A stretch of DNA of 64,000 nucleotides from Filifactor alocis ATCC 35896. GTDB taxonomy: Bacteria > Bacillota > Clostridia > Peptostreptococcales > Filifactoraceae. The position numbers and the translations under genes are program-made. Location: the NCBI RefSeq assembly GCF_000163895.2, contig NC_016630.1:930001-994000 (forward strand). Direction: 5' to 3'. Below are positions 43,308-52,549 of this stretch, piece by piece. Each line of letters opens with the position of its first letter. The first letter of the stretch is position 1. Under the pieces are notes generated by a model. That model was given only the letters and a program-made list of their open reading frames with translations. It was not told the DNA's origin and did not search any database.

Positions 43308-44450
43308 TTAAAATTCTACCTCTATTACCTTTTTTGTTTTGTCACGAATCACAGTCACTTTTACACGATCCCCTTTTTTATAGGAGAATAGTGCTTTTGA
43401 AATATCTTGCATACCGGTAATTTTTTTATCTTCTATTTGAATAATAACATCCTCTCCTTTGAGACCCGCTTTATCTGCCGGAGAATGTTCTATTACCGAA
43501 AATACAAATGCACCGCCTTCTTCTGCTCCATAGTTATTACCGGACAACTGTTCGACAACATCCATATCTTGCCCTTTGATGCCAAGAACCACTTTTTCTA
43601 CTTTTCCTGTTGTAATTACCTGTTCTATAATCGGCTTTGCAGAATTGATCGGGATGGCAAAACCTAATGCTTCTCCGGTTCCTTCTTTCAAAGTGTTGAT
43701 TCCAATCACTCGTCCGGAAGCATCCAACAACGGTCCCCCGCTGTTCCCTCTGTTGATTGCCGCTGAAGTTTGAATCAAATGATCCATCGTTACTTTTTCG
43801 GTTCGTCCTGTGTAAGCTGAAGTCGAATTTACAGTCAAAGTTCGATTCAATCCGCTGATAATTCCTTCTGTCATGGTTCTTTGGTAATCAAGTCCCAACG
43901 GATTTCCAATCGCAATTGCCAAATCTCCCACTTCCAACTTGTCACTATCTCCAAGTTCCATTGCCTGTAGTCCTGTTCGTGCAATTTTTACCACTGCCAA
44001 ATCCAAAGAACTTTCTCCCCAAATCACCGTTCCTGTCTCTTTTGTTCCGTCAGGTAACAATATGTTGGCTTGATTGTTCTTTGCGCCTTCGACAACATGA
44101 TAGTTGGTCAAAATATATCCGTTTTTATCTACGATAATCCCTGTTCCGACTCCTGTTGCCGGATAGGTAAAACCGAAATAATCACTCACTTCCGATGTTG
44201 TTTGCACTCCGACAACAGATGGCATTGCCTTTTTTGCCACAGCTTTATAAATATTATCTGTTGAAGTCTGCACATAAGTTACCTTGTCTGCTGAAACATC
44301 CGCACTCTCTACTTCATTTTGTATCTGATTCGAAAGCTCCTTTCCCATGCTTGTCTTTTGTATCAACTGCGGCATACACAAGAAGGTAAGCATAGATCCT
44401 ACAAGAACTCCTGCAACCGCTGACATAAACGCAGATTTTTTTGCACTCAT
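43308..44450 (-). CDS. htrA: HtrA/DegP-like serine protease with PDZ domain
   Basis: This is a membrane-anchored quality-control protease (380 residues). An N-terminal helix at residues 8-28 is followed by a trypsin-like domain with the catalytic His in LTNYHVVEGA, Asp in SSLDLAVVKI and Ser in NRGNSGGPLLD. A C-terminal PDZ domain spans about residues 285-380 (SPADKAGLKGEDVIIQIEDK). It is 42 bases after the walJ-like gene, the same pairing as in the walRK region of Bacillus relatives, where the two genes lie near the replication origin. Confidence 0.94.
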   Translation of the reverse strand: MSAKKSAFMSAVAGVLVGSMLTFLCMPQLIQKTSMGKELSNQIQNEVESADVSADKVTYVQTSTDNIYKAVAKKAMPSVVGVQTTSEVSDYFGFTYPATGVGTGIIVDKNGYILTNYHVVEGAKNNQANILLPDGTKETGTVIWGESSLDLAVVKIARTGLQAMELGDSDKLEVGDLAIAIGNPLGLDYQRTMTEGIISGLNRTLTVNSTSAYTGRTEKVTMDHLIQTSAAINRGNSGGPLLDASGRVIGINTLKEGTGEALGFAIPINSAKPIIEQVITTGKVEKVVLGIKGQDMDVVEQLSGNNYGAEEGGAFVFSVIEHSPADKAGLKGEDVIIQIEDKKITGMQDISKALFSYKKGDRVKVTVIRDKTKKVIEVEF

Positions 44451-44492
44451 CGTCGTTTCCTCCTCTTTCTTCTTTCTAAAAAAGATAAATTT

Positions 44493-45278
44493 TTATAAGA
44501 TATATTGTTCCGAAACACAATCTCGAAGAAGAACGCTCAATTCAACATCTTTTTCTGTAATCAGTTGTTCTTTCATCATCTCAGAAACCACTTGTTGTGC
44601 TAACATCGGATGATTGTTTTCCTTGCTTAAGTGTGCCAATGCTATTCTGGTGATTCCCGATTGCACAAGAAAAACAGATAATTTCCCCGCATCTTCATTG
44701 CTCAAATGCCCTTGATTGGAACGAAGTCTTGACTTGAGTGCATAAGGATATCCGCTGTATCGCAACAGTTCATCATCATAATTGGATTCCAATACAACAA
44801 GCTCGGAACCTTGCAATGCATCGATTACCTCTTCTGTCACATAACCCAAATCCGTTGCTATAGAAATCTTCTTTCTTCCGTCTGTAATTGTAAAGCCACA
44901 AGGCTCCAATGCATCATGCAAAACAGAATAAGCGTCCAATTGTATCGTTCCTACCTCTACAGAGTCTCCGATTTCAATTATTTTTTTGTTTTTTTCAACA
45001 ATATTTCCAAGACCCTCTTCCATTCCTCTCCATGTTCCTTCTGTCGCATAAACCGGAATGTCATATCGCCTGCTCAAAATCCCAACCCCTTTGATATGGT
45101 CAAGATGTTCATGTGTTACAAAAATTCCTTGAATATCTTTGAGCTCTTGAGAGTGTTCCAAAAGATTTTTTTCAATCTTTTTTCCGCTCAAGCCTGCATC
45201 TATCAAAATTTTTGTACTTCCGTCTGATATAAAGTGACAGTTCCCGGAACTCCCACTCGAAACTGAAATGTATTGCAT
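44493..45278 (-). CDS. walJ: WalJ/YycJ-like metallo-beta-lactamase-fold hydrolase
   Basis: This 261-residue metallo-hydrolase has the metal motif THEHLDHIKG near residue 55, a Ser-rich N-terminus SVSSGSSGNCHFI and further ligands in IATDLGYV and LAHLSKENN. Family members are exonuclease-like proteins linked to cell-wall and division control in the walRK region. It starts with ATG after AGGAGAAGG and precedes htrA, which supports the assignment. The walRK genes themselves are not in the window. Confidence 0.88.
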   Translation of the reverse strand: MQYISVSSGSSGNCHFISDGSTKILIDAGLSGKKIEKNLLEHSQELKDIQGIFVTHEHLDHIKGVGILSRRYDIPVYATEGTWRGMEEGLGNIVEKNKKIIEIGDSVEVGTIQLDAYSVLHDALEPCGFTITDGRKKISIATDLGYVTEEVIDALQGSELVVLESNYDDELLRYSGYPYALKSRLRSNQGHLSNEDAGKLSVFLVQSGITRIALAHLSKENNHPMLAQQVVSEMMKEQLITEKDVELSVLLRDCVSEQYIL

Positions 45279-46041
45279 TTCCTTCTCCTCACTATATCTT
45301 ATAATGTCATTTTATTCATATTCTGTGGAATATATTTAAAAAATATTTTCAAAAAAAGTAATAAAACTCGTCCAAATTTGTAAAAATTATTTTGGTGATG
45401 TTATCAACTGTTTTACCAATATTTTGTTAAACTATCAAATTTGTTTTTGTATAAAACAGCAGCCACAAAACGAAACTTCATCTAAAACATATATTTATTG
45501 TAAATCATTAAAGATAGTTTTGCCACTCTTTTTTGAAAAATCAACCCTTTTACACATAAAGATACCCTAAAAACAAACCATCACACAAAGAAATAGAGCC
45601 TCTGTCTATAGACGGCAGATAACAATTCTCTCATCCTAATATCGTTTTCGAATTTTTTATCGTACAAATCACGATCTATCTACCGATTAGAAAAAACAAA
45701 AAACATCCGCTGCATTATTGATATAAACAGTATTTCATCAATCTATGCTTGACAGCACTTTGCTCAAATTTTCATTTATTTGTTTCCCGATACCCTCATT
45801 GGTATTATTTTTTATCACAATCATTACTCAACAGTCTTTACTGTTCAAAAATATTCTTTATACTAAAACTCAATAGAATGATTTCATTATTCCCTAAAAA
45901 ATGAAGTGTTTCAGATACTTGAAAAAGTTATGGACAGACTCTGCGACAGTATAAATATACTGATGAATGGAAAAATCTAAAGTATAAACTTATAGAGATT
46001 GGTTCAATCATTTAATTGACTTTCCATATTACTTTATACGC
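45279..46041. other. Long intergenic spacer, no gene seen
   Basis: About 760 bases separate the walJ-like start from the serS terminator. It is AT-rich with no supported frame on either strand. A ten-base palindrome GTCTATAGAC lies near 45605-45615. It must contain the promoter of the walJ-htrA unit, but I cannot pick it out with confidence. Confidence 0.5.
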
Positions 46042-46087
46042 AAAAATGCCCCTAAGAAAAACTTAACATCGTTCTTAAGGGCATTTC
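46042..46087 (-). terminator. Intrinsic terminator after serS
   Basis: The stem AAATGCCCYTAAGAA / TTCTTARGGGCATTT, with one mismatch, is followed on the minus strand by TTTTTG. It lies about 100 bases downstream of the serS stop. Confidence 0.85.
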
Positions 46088-46187
46088 TTTTATTTTTTCA
46101 ACATTGCACAACAATCCGAAACAGAATCTTTTATGTTTCTCTTTATCAAATTTCAGTTGCTGTAAAAAATTTCTACTGCAAAACAAC

Positions 46188-47459
46188 TTATTTAATCACA
46201 TCTACTCCCATATACGGTCTCAATACTTCAGGAACCACTACACTCCCGTCCGATTGTTGGTAATTTTCCAAAATAGCTGCTACGGTACGACCGATTGCCA
46301 CTCCGGAACCGTTCAATGTATGGACAAATTCAGGTTTGTCTTCTTTACTTCGTTTGAAGCGGATATTCGCTCTTCTTGATTGGAAATCTTCAAAATTGGA
46401 ACAAGAAGAAATCTCAACATAACGACCATAGCTTGGCATCCATACCTCCAAATCATATTTAAACGCCGCTGTAAAACCCAAATCTCCGGAACAAATTTGA
46501 ACCACTCGATATGGAAGTCCTAATTTTTGAAGAACAGATTCCGCATCTTGTACCAAAGTTTCCAATTCTGCATAAGAATCCTCCGGCTTTGTAAATTTCA
46601 CCAACTCTACTTTTTGAAATTGATGTTGACGAATCAATCCTCTTGTATCTCTCCCTGCTGAGCCTGCCTCTGCCCTGAAACAAGGTGTATAGGAACAATA
46701 TTTTGTCGTCAAATCTTCCGCTTTCATAATTTCATCACGATGGATGTTTGTAACAGGTACTTCTGCTGTCGGTACCAAATAATAATCCAACCCTTCCAGA
46801 CGGAACATGTCTTCTTCAAACTTCGGCAACTGTCCTGTTCCGATAAAGCTTCTTGCATTTGCAATAAAAGGCGGTAACATTTCCGTATATCCGTTTTCAG
46901 CTGTATGTGTATTCAAGAAAAAGTTGATGATGGAACGTTCCAATCTTGCACCCAAATCACGATATAAAGTGAAACGAGAACCCGTAATTTTACTTCCGCG
47001 GTCAAAATCTAAAATATTCAAATCTGTCCCGATATCCCAGTGAGCTTTCGCCTCAAAGTCAAATTTTGGAACTTCTCCCCATTTTCTGACTTCTTTGTTG
47101 TCTTCATCTGTTTCTCCGTGAATCACTTTTTCGTTCGGAACATTCGGAATACAAAGCATTTTTTGATACAAAATATCTTCTGTCTCTTTTACTCTCACAT
47201 CCAAATCCGAAATCGCATCGGATAATCGTTTCAGTTCTGCCATCAATGCTGTTGTGTCTTTTCCTTCTTTTTTGTATTGCGGAATTTGTTTCGATTTTGT
47301 TTTTTGTTCATTTTTCATCGCTTCCACTTTTTGAAGATATTCAATTCTGTGATTGTCCAATTCCACTACTTCGTCCAAAGAAAAATCTTTTTCTCCGCGA
47401 ATCTGCATTCTTTCCTTAATTACATCCAAATCTTTTTTAATTCTCTTAATGTCTAACAT
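46188..47459 (-). CDS. serS: Seryl-tRNA synthetase
   Basis: SerS (423 residues) is a class II aminoacyl-tRNA synthetase. The N-terminal tRNA-binding coiled coil spans about residues 1-105. The catalytic core has the serine site TAEVPVTN, motif 2 in PCFRAEAGSAGRD with the FQKVE end, and motif 3 in NGSGVAIGRTVAAILEN. The start is ATG 47459 behind GGGAGG; an in-frame ATG at 47480 is upstream of that site. The T-box leader immediately upstream, with a serine specifier, confirms the amino acid and shows that expression is controlled by uncharged tRNA-Ser. Confidence 0.97.
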   Translation of the reverse strand: MLDIKRIKKDLDVIKERMQIRGEKDFSLDEVVELDNHRIEYLQKVEAMKNEQKTKSKQIPQYKKEGKDTTALMAELKRLSDAISDLDVRVKETEDILYQKMLCIPNVPNEKVIHGETDEDNKEVRKWGEVPKFDFEAKAHWDIGTDLNILDFDRGSKITGSRFTLYRDLGARLERSIINFFLNTHTAENGYTEMLPPFIANARSFIGTGQLPKFEEDMFRLEGLDYYLVPTAEVPVTNIHRDEIMKAEDLTTKYCSYTPCFRAEAGSAGRDTRGLIRQHQFQKVELVKFTKPEDSYAELETLVQDAESVLQKLGLPYRVVQICSGDLGFTAAFKYDLEVWMPSYGRYVEISSCSNFEDFQSRRANIRFKRSKEDKPEFVHTLNGSGVAIGRTVAAILENYQQSDGSVVVPEVLRPYMGVDVIK

Positions 47460-47485
47460 TGTTCTTCCTCCCTTTATCATAATAT

Positions 47486-47760
47486 AAAAAACCTTCGCTC
47501 TAATACATACTATGTATTAGGACGAAGGTAAAATTTTCGCGGTACCACCTAATTTGATTATCTGCTAATCCAACTCATTAAGATTAACGCTCTTATCACG
47601 TTTTGGTTATCCCAAAAAGCTCCAAAGTGGATTCTAAGAGTTTCTTCACAGATTTTCACCAACCATCTGCTCTCTACAAAAGAACATCTCCTATACTGGT
47701 CTTCTTCTAAGCTATGAAGTCACTATATCACGATTTCTTTTTTTTGTAAAGCACTACATT
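47486..47760 (-). promoter_or_regulatory. T-box leader of serS (serine specifier)
   Basis: On the minus strand the T-box core AGGTGGTACCGCG (47538-47550) is followed by a terminator with CCTTCG...CGAAGG arms (47492-47528) and T residues. The Stem I elements GAGAGCAGATGG and GGTGAAAATCTG are upstream. The likely specifier is TCC (47629-47631), a serine codon placed five bases before GGAGC. Uncharged tRNA-Ser would favour antitermination. Confidence 0.93.
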
Positions 47761-47823
47761 TTGAAACAAGGTTTCTGTCCTTTGTTGAATAATACTATCC
47801 AAGCGAGTCATTTTCTAAAATAA

Positions 47824-47853
47824 ACAGTATGTCAGACAACATGCTTATACTGT
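47824..47853 (-). terminator. Intrinsic terminator after metQ
   Basis: ACAGTAT (47824-47830) pairs with ATACTGT (47847-47853), the stem extending inward imperfectly. On the minus strand a T-rich run follows. It is 52 bases after the metQ stop. Confidence 0.65.
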
Positions 47854-47904
47854 AAGCTTAAAGAAACGAGGATGGGTATCTTAACGTAACTTCCAATTCA
47901 AAAA

Positions 47905-48762
47905 CTAAAATGCAGGTACTACTCCGCCATTGTAATGTTCTGCAATAAATGCTTTTACATCTTCACTTTGTAACACTTCAACTAACTTTTTAACTGCTTC
48001 ACTGTCTTTGTTATCTTCTCTTGTTGTAATGATATTTGCATATGGAGATTCAGAACCTTCAAGTACTCTATCTTCTCCTGTTGCAGTTAACAACAACGCA
48101 TCTGTGGTTGGAACTAAACTTGATTCAATCGCATAGTTTCCGTTGATGACAGCTCCGTCCACTTCTTCCAAAATTCTTGGTAGCTGTGCCGCTTCAACAG
48201 GTTTAAATGTGAAGTTTTTTGCGTTCTCTACAATATCTTTTTCAGTAGCTTCCAAGCCTGCTTGATCAGATAATTTAATGATACCTTTAGATTGTAACAA
48301 AATCAATGCACGTCCACAGTTTGTAGGATCGTTTGGAATTGCAATTGTTGCTCCGTCAGAAAGTTCGTCTACTGATTTTACTTTTTTAGAATATAATGCA
48401 AGTGGCTCTACATGGATGTTTCCCACAGATACCAACTTTGTTCCGTTGCTTTCGTTGTAGCTTTCTAAATATGGTAAATGTTGGAAAAAGTTTGCATCCA
48501 ATTGACCGTCTGCAAGAGCTGCATTTGGTTGTACATAGTCAGTAAAAGTTACAATCTCCAATTTTACACCTTGTTCTTCCAATTTAGGTGCTACAAATTT
48601 TAATAATTCTTCGTGAGGAATCGGTGTTGCTCCTACTTTCAATACTACCGGAGTTCCTCCTGCGTCTGTTGCTGTTGCCTCTTGATCTGTTTTTTGACCA
48701 CAACCTGCCAATGTTGCTGTTAATACAAGTCCTGCTAAAAATAATGTTGTTAATTTCTTCAT
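47905..48762 (-). CDS. metQ: MetQ-type methionine-binding lipoprotein
   Basis: This 285-residue lipoprotein has a signal peptide with the lipobox LAGC (Cys21) and belongs to the NlpA/MetQ family, substrate-binding proteins of the MetNIQ methionine importer. Family segments include VGATPIPHEELL, ALADGQLDANFFQHLPYLE and IAIPNDPTNCGRAL. It lies 185 bases after an amidohydrolase that is under a methionine-type T-box, which agrees with methionine as ligand. No metN or metI is in the window, so the permease and ATPase must be encoded elsewhere. Confidence 0.9.
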   Translation of the reverse strand: MKKLTTLFLAGLVLTATLAGCGQKTDQEATATDAGGTPVVLKVGATPIPHEELLKFVAPKLEEQGVKLEIVTFTDYVQPNAALADGQLDANFFQHLPYLESYNESNGTKLVSVGNIHVEPLALYSKKVKSVDELSDGATIAIPNDPTNCGRALILLQSKGIIKLSDQAGLEATEKDIVENAKNFTFKPVEAAQLPRILEEVDGAVINGNYAIESSLVPTTDALLLTATGEDRVLEGSESPYANIITTREDNKDSEAVKKLVEVLQSEDVKAFIAEHYNGGVVPAF

Positions 48763-48947
48763 GTTTTTCCCCTTCCTAATTTTTAAAAATTTTTTATTTA
48801 TAATTCGTTTTGATACCTGTTTAAGATAAATTTTTATTCAAACACGATTTAATGACTAAATTGTCATTATCGTTGTTCAAGCATCAATCTCTGTTTTATA
48901 CTCTTTAACTATCTTTAGCTATTTTTTTAACTTTATCCCTCTACACT

Positions 48948-50141
48948 CTATTCTTGCAAAAATCCAAGTGCATAACTGACATGAACCTGTGTTGCTATCG
49001 GCAATGCTCGTTCATCAATATCGAATTTTTCATGATGATGCGGATACCAAGTTCGTTCATCCGTTGGATTCTTAGTTCCCACATGCAAGAACGCGCCGGG
49101 CAAATACTCCAAATAATCGGCAAAATCTTCTCCACCTAAACTGGAAACTGCTTGATTAACAATATTTTCCGTTCCAATAATCGGTGCCAATACTTTTCTT
49201 GCCAAATCCATACCCGCCTTGTCATTCACCAATGCCGGTGAAGCTGCAAAATTATGAAATACAGCTGTTGCTCCATAAATTTTTGCTGTTTCTTGTGCCA
49301 CATATTCTATCTCTTGCAGAGCAAATTCTCTTGTTTTTGAATCGAAACATCTCAAAGTACCCTTTAAGATACCCTTTCCGGCCAAGATATTGTATTTTGT
49401 GCCTGCATGAAGTTCTCCAATTGCAATCAAAATGGGATCTAACGGATTGATTCTTCTGGATACAATACTCTGCAACGAAACTGCAATATGTGCCGATGCA
49501 AGCAAGGCATCTTTCCCCTGATGGGGTTTTGCACAATGCGAACTTTCTCCGAACACTTCAATATCAAAAATATCACAAGATGCACTTCGAGGTCCTTCTA
49601 CTGCCAACACTTTTCCAACTTCCGACGGAGAATGTAGATGGATTCCAAAAATGAAATCCCCTCCTTCCAGATATCCTCCGTTGATAAATTGTTTTGCACC
49701 TCGTCCAATCTCTTCTGCAGCTTGGAAAACAAATTTGACGGTTCCTTTAAATTCTCTATCTTTCAAAATTTTAACTGCTCCCAACAATGCCGCAGTGTGT
49801 CCGTCATGTCCGCAAGAATGATTCAATCCCTCTTCTTGTGAACAATATGACGCTCCTGTTCTATCTGGCATCTCCAAAGCATCCATATCAGCCCGCAAAA
49901 AAATTGTTTTTCCTTCTCCTTTTGTTCCTTTGAGTTCTGCCAAAATTCCTGTTTCTTCCACTTCGACAAAAGGAACATTCCACTCTTTTAACAAATTTTT
50001 GATAAAAGCGGAAGTCTTGTACTCTTTTAAACTGGGCTCCGGATGTGTATGAAAATGTCGTCTCCAAGCAATAATCTGTTCTGATAATTCCTTTACATCA
50101 TCATCCAAATGAACAGACTCTAAACATAAATTTTGTTCCAA
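48948..50141 (-). CDS. M20-family amidohydrolase (N-acyl amino acid hydrolase type)
   Basis: This 397-residue zinc amidohydrolase belongs to the M20/IAA-amino-acid hydrolase group. Metal ligands appear in CGHDGHTAALLG, the catalytic Glu pair in VFQAAEEIGRGAKQ, and a ligand His in GIHLHSPSEVG; the C-terminal HHEKFDIDERAL is typical. The start is taken as TTG 50141 behind GGAGGAGG; a GTG at 50168 lies before that site. It sits behind a methionine-type T-box and ahead of metQ, so the natural substrate may be an N-acylated methionine or a methionine peptide. That substrate is inferred from context only. Confidence 0.88.
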   Translation of the reverse strand: MEQNLCLESVHLDDDVKELSEQIIAWRRHFHTHPEPSLKEYKTSAFIKNLLKEWNVPFVEVEETGILAELKGTKGEGKTIFLRADMDALEMPDRTGASYCSQEEGLNHSCGHDGHTAALLGAVKILKDREFKGTVKFVFQAAEEIGRGAKQFINGGYLEGGDFIFGIHLHSPSEVGKVLAVEGPRSASCDIFDIEVFGESSHCAKPHQGKDALLASAHIAVSLQSIVSRRINPLDPILIAIGELHAGTKYNILAGKGILKGTLRCFDSKTREFALQEIEYVAQETAKIYGATAVFHNFAASPALVNDKAGMDLARKVLAPIIGTENIVNQAVSSLGGEDFADYLEYLPGAFLHVGTKNPTDERTWYPHHHEKFDIDERALPIATQVHVSYALGFLQE

Positions 50142-50382
50142 AATTCCTCCTCCTTTCGCATCTATCACAATTTATGACATCACTTTTTGAACACAATAAG
50201 AATTTTGCCAAGCATGTGCTTTAAATGAATCATCCAAAAAATATTTTTTGATTGTTACTATTTGATTGTTACTAAGAGTCTTTTTTGTTCTGACATTCAA
50301 AATTTCTTCATCTCATGAAGCATAAATTCTTCTTTGCTCGGTAACGCATTATTTTTCTTCTTCCGGCATAGATAAGCTCCTC
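50142..50382. other. Spacer between T-box terminator and amidohydrolase
   Basis: About 240 bases lie between the leader terminator and the gene. I see no supported frame. A 14-base direct repeat (ATTGTTACTATTTG-like, two copies near 50255-50275) is the only visible structure. Confidence 0.45.
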
Positions 50383-50660
50383 AAAAAAAAGTCCTTTTTA
50401 CCCATATCACTACAGATAAAAAGGACGAATTATCGCGTTACCACCTTTTGTTTATCAAAATATCACTATTTTGACCTCTACCGGTACTTGATTTCTCGTC
50501 ATACCGTCGTGCTGTAACGGGCACTTCCCGTTGTAATCTAATCATTCGACCACAATGCTCCAAGACCATCTTCTATTTGATTTGTATTGATCACTTTCAC
50601 CTGACTGACCTCTCTGCAAAATCTTCCTCAAATATACTCTTCTCTTCATCACAATCCTAT
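50383..50660 (-). promoter_or_regulatory. T-box leader of the amidohydrolase-metQ unit (methionine specifier)
   Basis: On the minus strand the T-box core AGGTGGTAACGCG (50434-50446) is followed by a terminator with GTCCTTTTTA/TAAAAAGGAC arms (50391-50400 with 50417-50426) and a run of eight T. The Stem I elements GCAGAGAGGTCAG and CAGGTGAAAGTG are present. The likely specifier is ATG (50567-50569), methionine, again five bases before GGAGC as in the serS leader. Uncharged tRNA-Met would switch on the downstream genes. Confidence 0.9.
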
Positions 50661-50735
50661 GAACTTATAGCAAAGTATATCACAATTATTTAAATTGTCA
50701 ACTTTAAATTTCAATATTTTTATCTAAAGGTTTTT

Positions 50736-51485
50736 CTAATTTTCCACCAAACTATACATAAACTTATAATCGTTTTCTGTCATTCCCATACTTTCAGAAG
50801 AAAACACAGACAGAGGAAGCTTATTCTCAAACTTCGTTAAACCTTTCCCCTCTTCATATACTCTGAGTTCATCATAAGTGTTACCCAAGAATCCATCAAT
50901 TCCATCAACATGTGTTGTTACGTTATAACATGTATTTCCGGAAGCGGATTTGTACACATCCACAATCTCAGAATGCGCGGTATAAGTTTTGCCTCGGAAA
51001 ATAAATTCTTCTTCCCATTTATTCCCTCTCTCCAAAGGAAACTTTAATACACTTTGCTCTTCCACTGCAGAATTCATCAAATGAAGAGAATCATATGTTC
51101 CAAACTCCTTTGATTTTTCTACTCTGCAAACAGCACCATCTTCCGACAACTCATACACCATCTTAAAGGTTCTGTCATTCGGATCGTCTCCCTCTCCGTC
51201 AATCATATATCCTTGATAAACAAGAGTCGTCTTTCCGTCTTTTTCTTCTCTTTTTTCAAACTTTAAAGAATATCCAAACTCTGAATATCCATGATAAAAA
51301 TGTTCTTCTCCGTCTTGCGGGAAAATTTGTGCCAATGTTTCTGTTTTTTCCTGTCCTTGTGACGACGAACTCGGATTTGTAGGAACAGGCGGTTCAGGAT
51401 TTTCATTGTTTTTGTCACAACCTGCAAACAATCCCAATACCAAACATATGCTTACCATAAGTGTCATCCACTTTATTTTTTTCAT
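50736..51485 (-). CDS. Lipoprotein of unknown function
   Basis: This 249-residue protein has a signal peptide with lipobox FAGC (Cys23) followed by an Asn/Pro/Ser-rich linker (residues 25-45) and a beta-rich globular part (EEHFYHGYSEFGYSLKF onward). I do not recognise a family. A conserved-looking core GYMIDGEGDDPNDRTFKMVYE suggests a secreted substrate-binding or inhibitor-like fold. It starts with ATG after AAAGGAG. It stands alone, with the methionine T-box transcript starting downstream on the same strand. Confidence 0.7.
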   Translation of the reverse strand: MKKIKWMTLMVSICLVLGLFAGCDKNNENPEPPVPTNPSSSSQGQEKTETLAQIFPQDGEEHFYHGYSEFGYSLKFEKREEKDGKTTLVYQGYMIDGEGDDPNDRTFKMVYELSEDGAVCRVEKSKEFGTYDSLHLMNSAVEEQSVLKFPLERGNKWEEEFIFRGKTYTAHSEIVDVYKSASGNTCYNVTTHVDGIDGFLGNTYDELRVYEEGKGLTKFENKLPLSVFSSESMGMTENDYKFMYSLVEN

Positions 51486-52187
51486 AATATTCTCCTTTCA
51501 AAAAGTATTCCTACTTCTTTTCAGCGAAAAAGTCTTACTCTCTTTTTCTAACAAATGTCTGTCAATAGATTCTTATTAAAATTTTATCATCCTAAGTATA
51601 TTGTACTCTATTCTTATGGAATAAGCTTTACAATTTAGAAACAAAAAGAATCATCTTTTTCAAAATTGTTTTTTCGTAACCTGCTTGCTACTATGTTTCT
51701 TACAAAAGTTTTCGTTTCTATTCTTACCACATCTTATCACAAAAATCACTCTTGTTGTTTTTATATACCATCAAAGTGTTGCATCACTTATCACAGTTTT
51801 CCCGACAATCAGTTCCATCACCTCTTTGTTTTTTTATTGTTCTTGTTCAAATTATACTATATCATGTTTTTCAAAAAGAACAAGGGCGAAAAAATCCGCT
51901 CTGTATTTTATCGAAAGAAAAATCAGATTACAACCTTACAAGATACAAACTTGCCTCTTGTATGATATGAGCTGTTTTACTCACATTTTCAGAAGAAATT
52001 AACTTTGAGATTTTAGAACAATTTACCACTTTTATAATATATTTCTCATTTGTACTACATTTCTCCAAAAAGTGATAAAATAAGAAAGATATATCATATT
52101 TAATGCTTGAAATCCCAATGGATTAGTAAGTTTTTATCAACACTTTTTGTCCTATAGGCCACATTTCACGAAATCAAATCACAAAAA
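51486..52187. other. Intergenic region, no gene seen
   Basis: This AT-rich spacer lies between the lipoprotein start and the SRP RNA terminator. Plus-strand frames around 51666-52002 are rich in Phe, Leu and Ser in all phases and lack ribosome-binding sites, so they look like chance. Confidence 0.5.
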
Positions 52188-52215
52188 AGAGTTGGACTTT
52201 TTGCCAACTCTTTCC
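52188..52215 (-). terminator. Intrinsic terminator of the SRP RNA
   Basis: AAGAGTTGG and CCAACTCTT form the stem around a short loop, and on the minus strand T residues follow. It lies directly after the SRP RNA 3' end. Confidence 0.88.
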
Positions 52216-52230
52216 ATATTTTCACAAGAT

Positions 52231-52496
52231 GCTATGCACCATACTTCGAAGTGTTTCAATTGTCTGTTTCGTAAAAAACTACTCATCATCAGCACTCCCA
52301 CAACACACAGAAGACATTACTTATTGCTGCTTCCTTCCAGACCTGACAAGGTTCATAAGCTCCTATTGCATGGGACCAACGAATCAACATAATTCTCTTC
52401 CGGCATAACAACCAAGATGCCCCTCTGTATGGAATTCAACCCTGCTAAAGCGGATTGCAGGTTACAAGGCACCGCTAACTCCCCGTCTAGCATAGC
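52231..52496 (-). ncRNA. ffs: Signal recognition particle RNA, large Gram-positive type
   Basis: This RNA of about 266 bases guides SRP-dependent membrane targeting with Ffh. The Alu-domain segment (on the minus strand GGGGAGTTAGCGG, then GCAATCCGCTTTAGCAGGG) and the apical S-domain GGTCTGGAAGGAAGCAGCA are unmistakable. The ends pair as GCTATGC (52490-52496) with GCATAGC (52231-52237). A TTGACG-17-TAAAAT promoter precedes it and a terminator follows. Confidence 0.96.
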
Positions 52497-52502
52497 AAAC
52501 TC

Positions 52503-52531
52503 ATTTTATCAAATTCCTATCTATCCGTCAA
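52503..52531 (-). promoter_or_regulatory. Promoter of the SRP RNA
   Basis: On the minus strand TTGACG (52526-52531) and TAAAAT (52503-52508) are 17 bases apart and end seven bases before the RNA start. Confidence 0.8.
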
Positions 52532-52549
52532 TCTATTTTATAAAGATAC

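Noticed and set aside
51666..52002. Plus-strand frames in three phases rich in Phe, Leu and Ser
   Set aside because: All phases are open over the same bases with no ribosome-binding site, which is typical of T-rich non-coding DNA.
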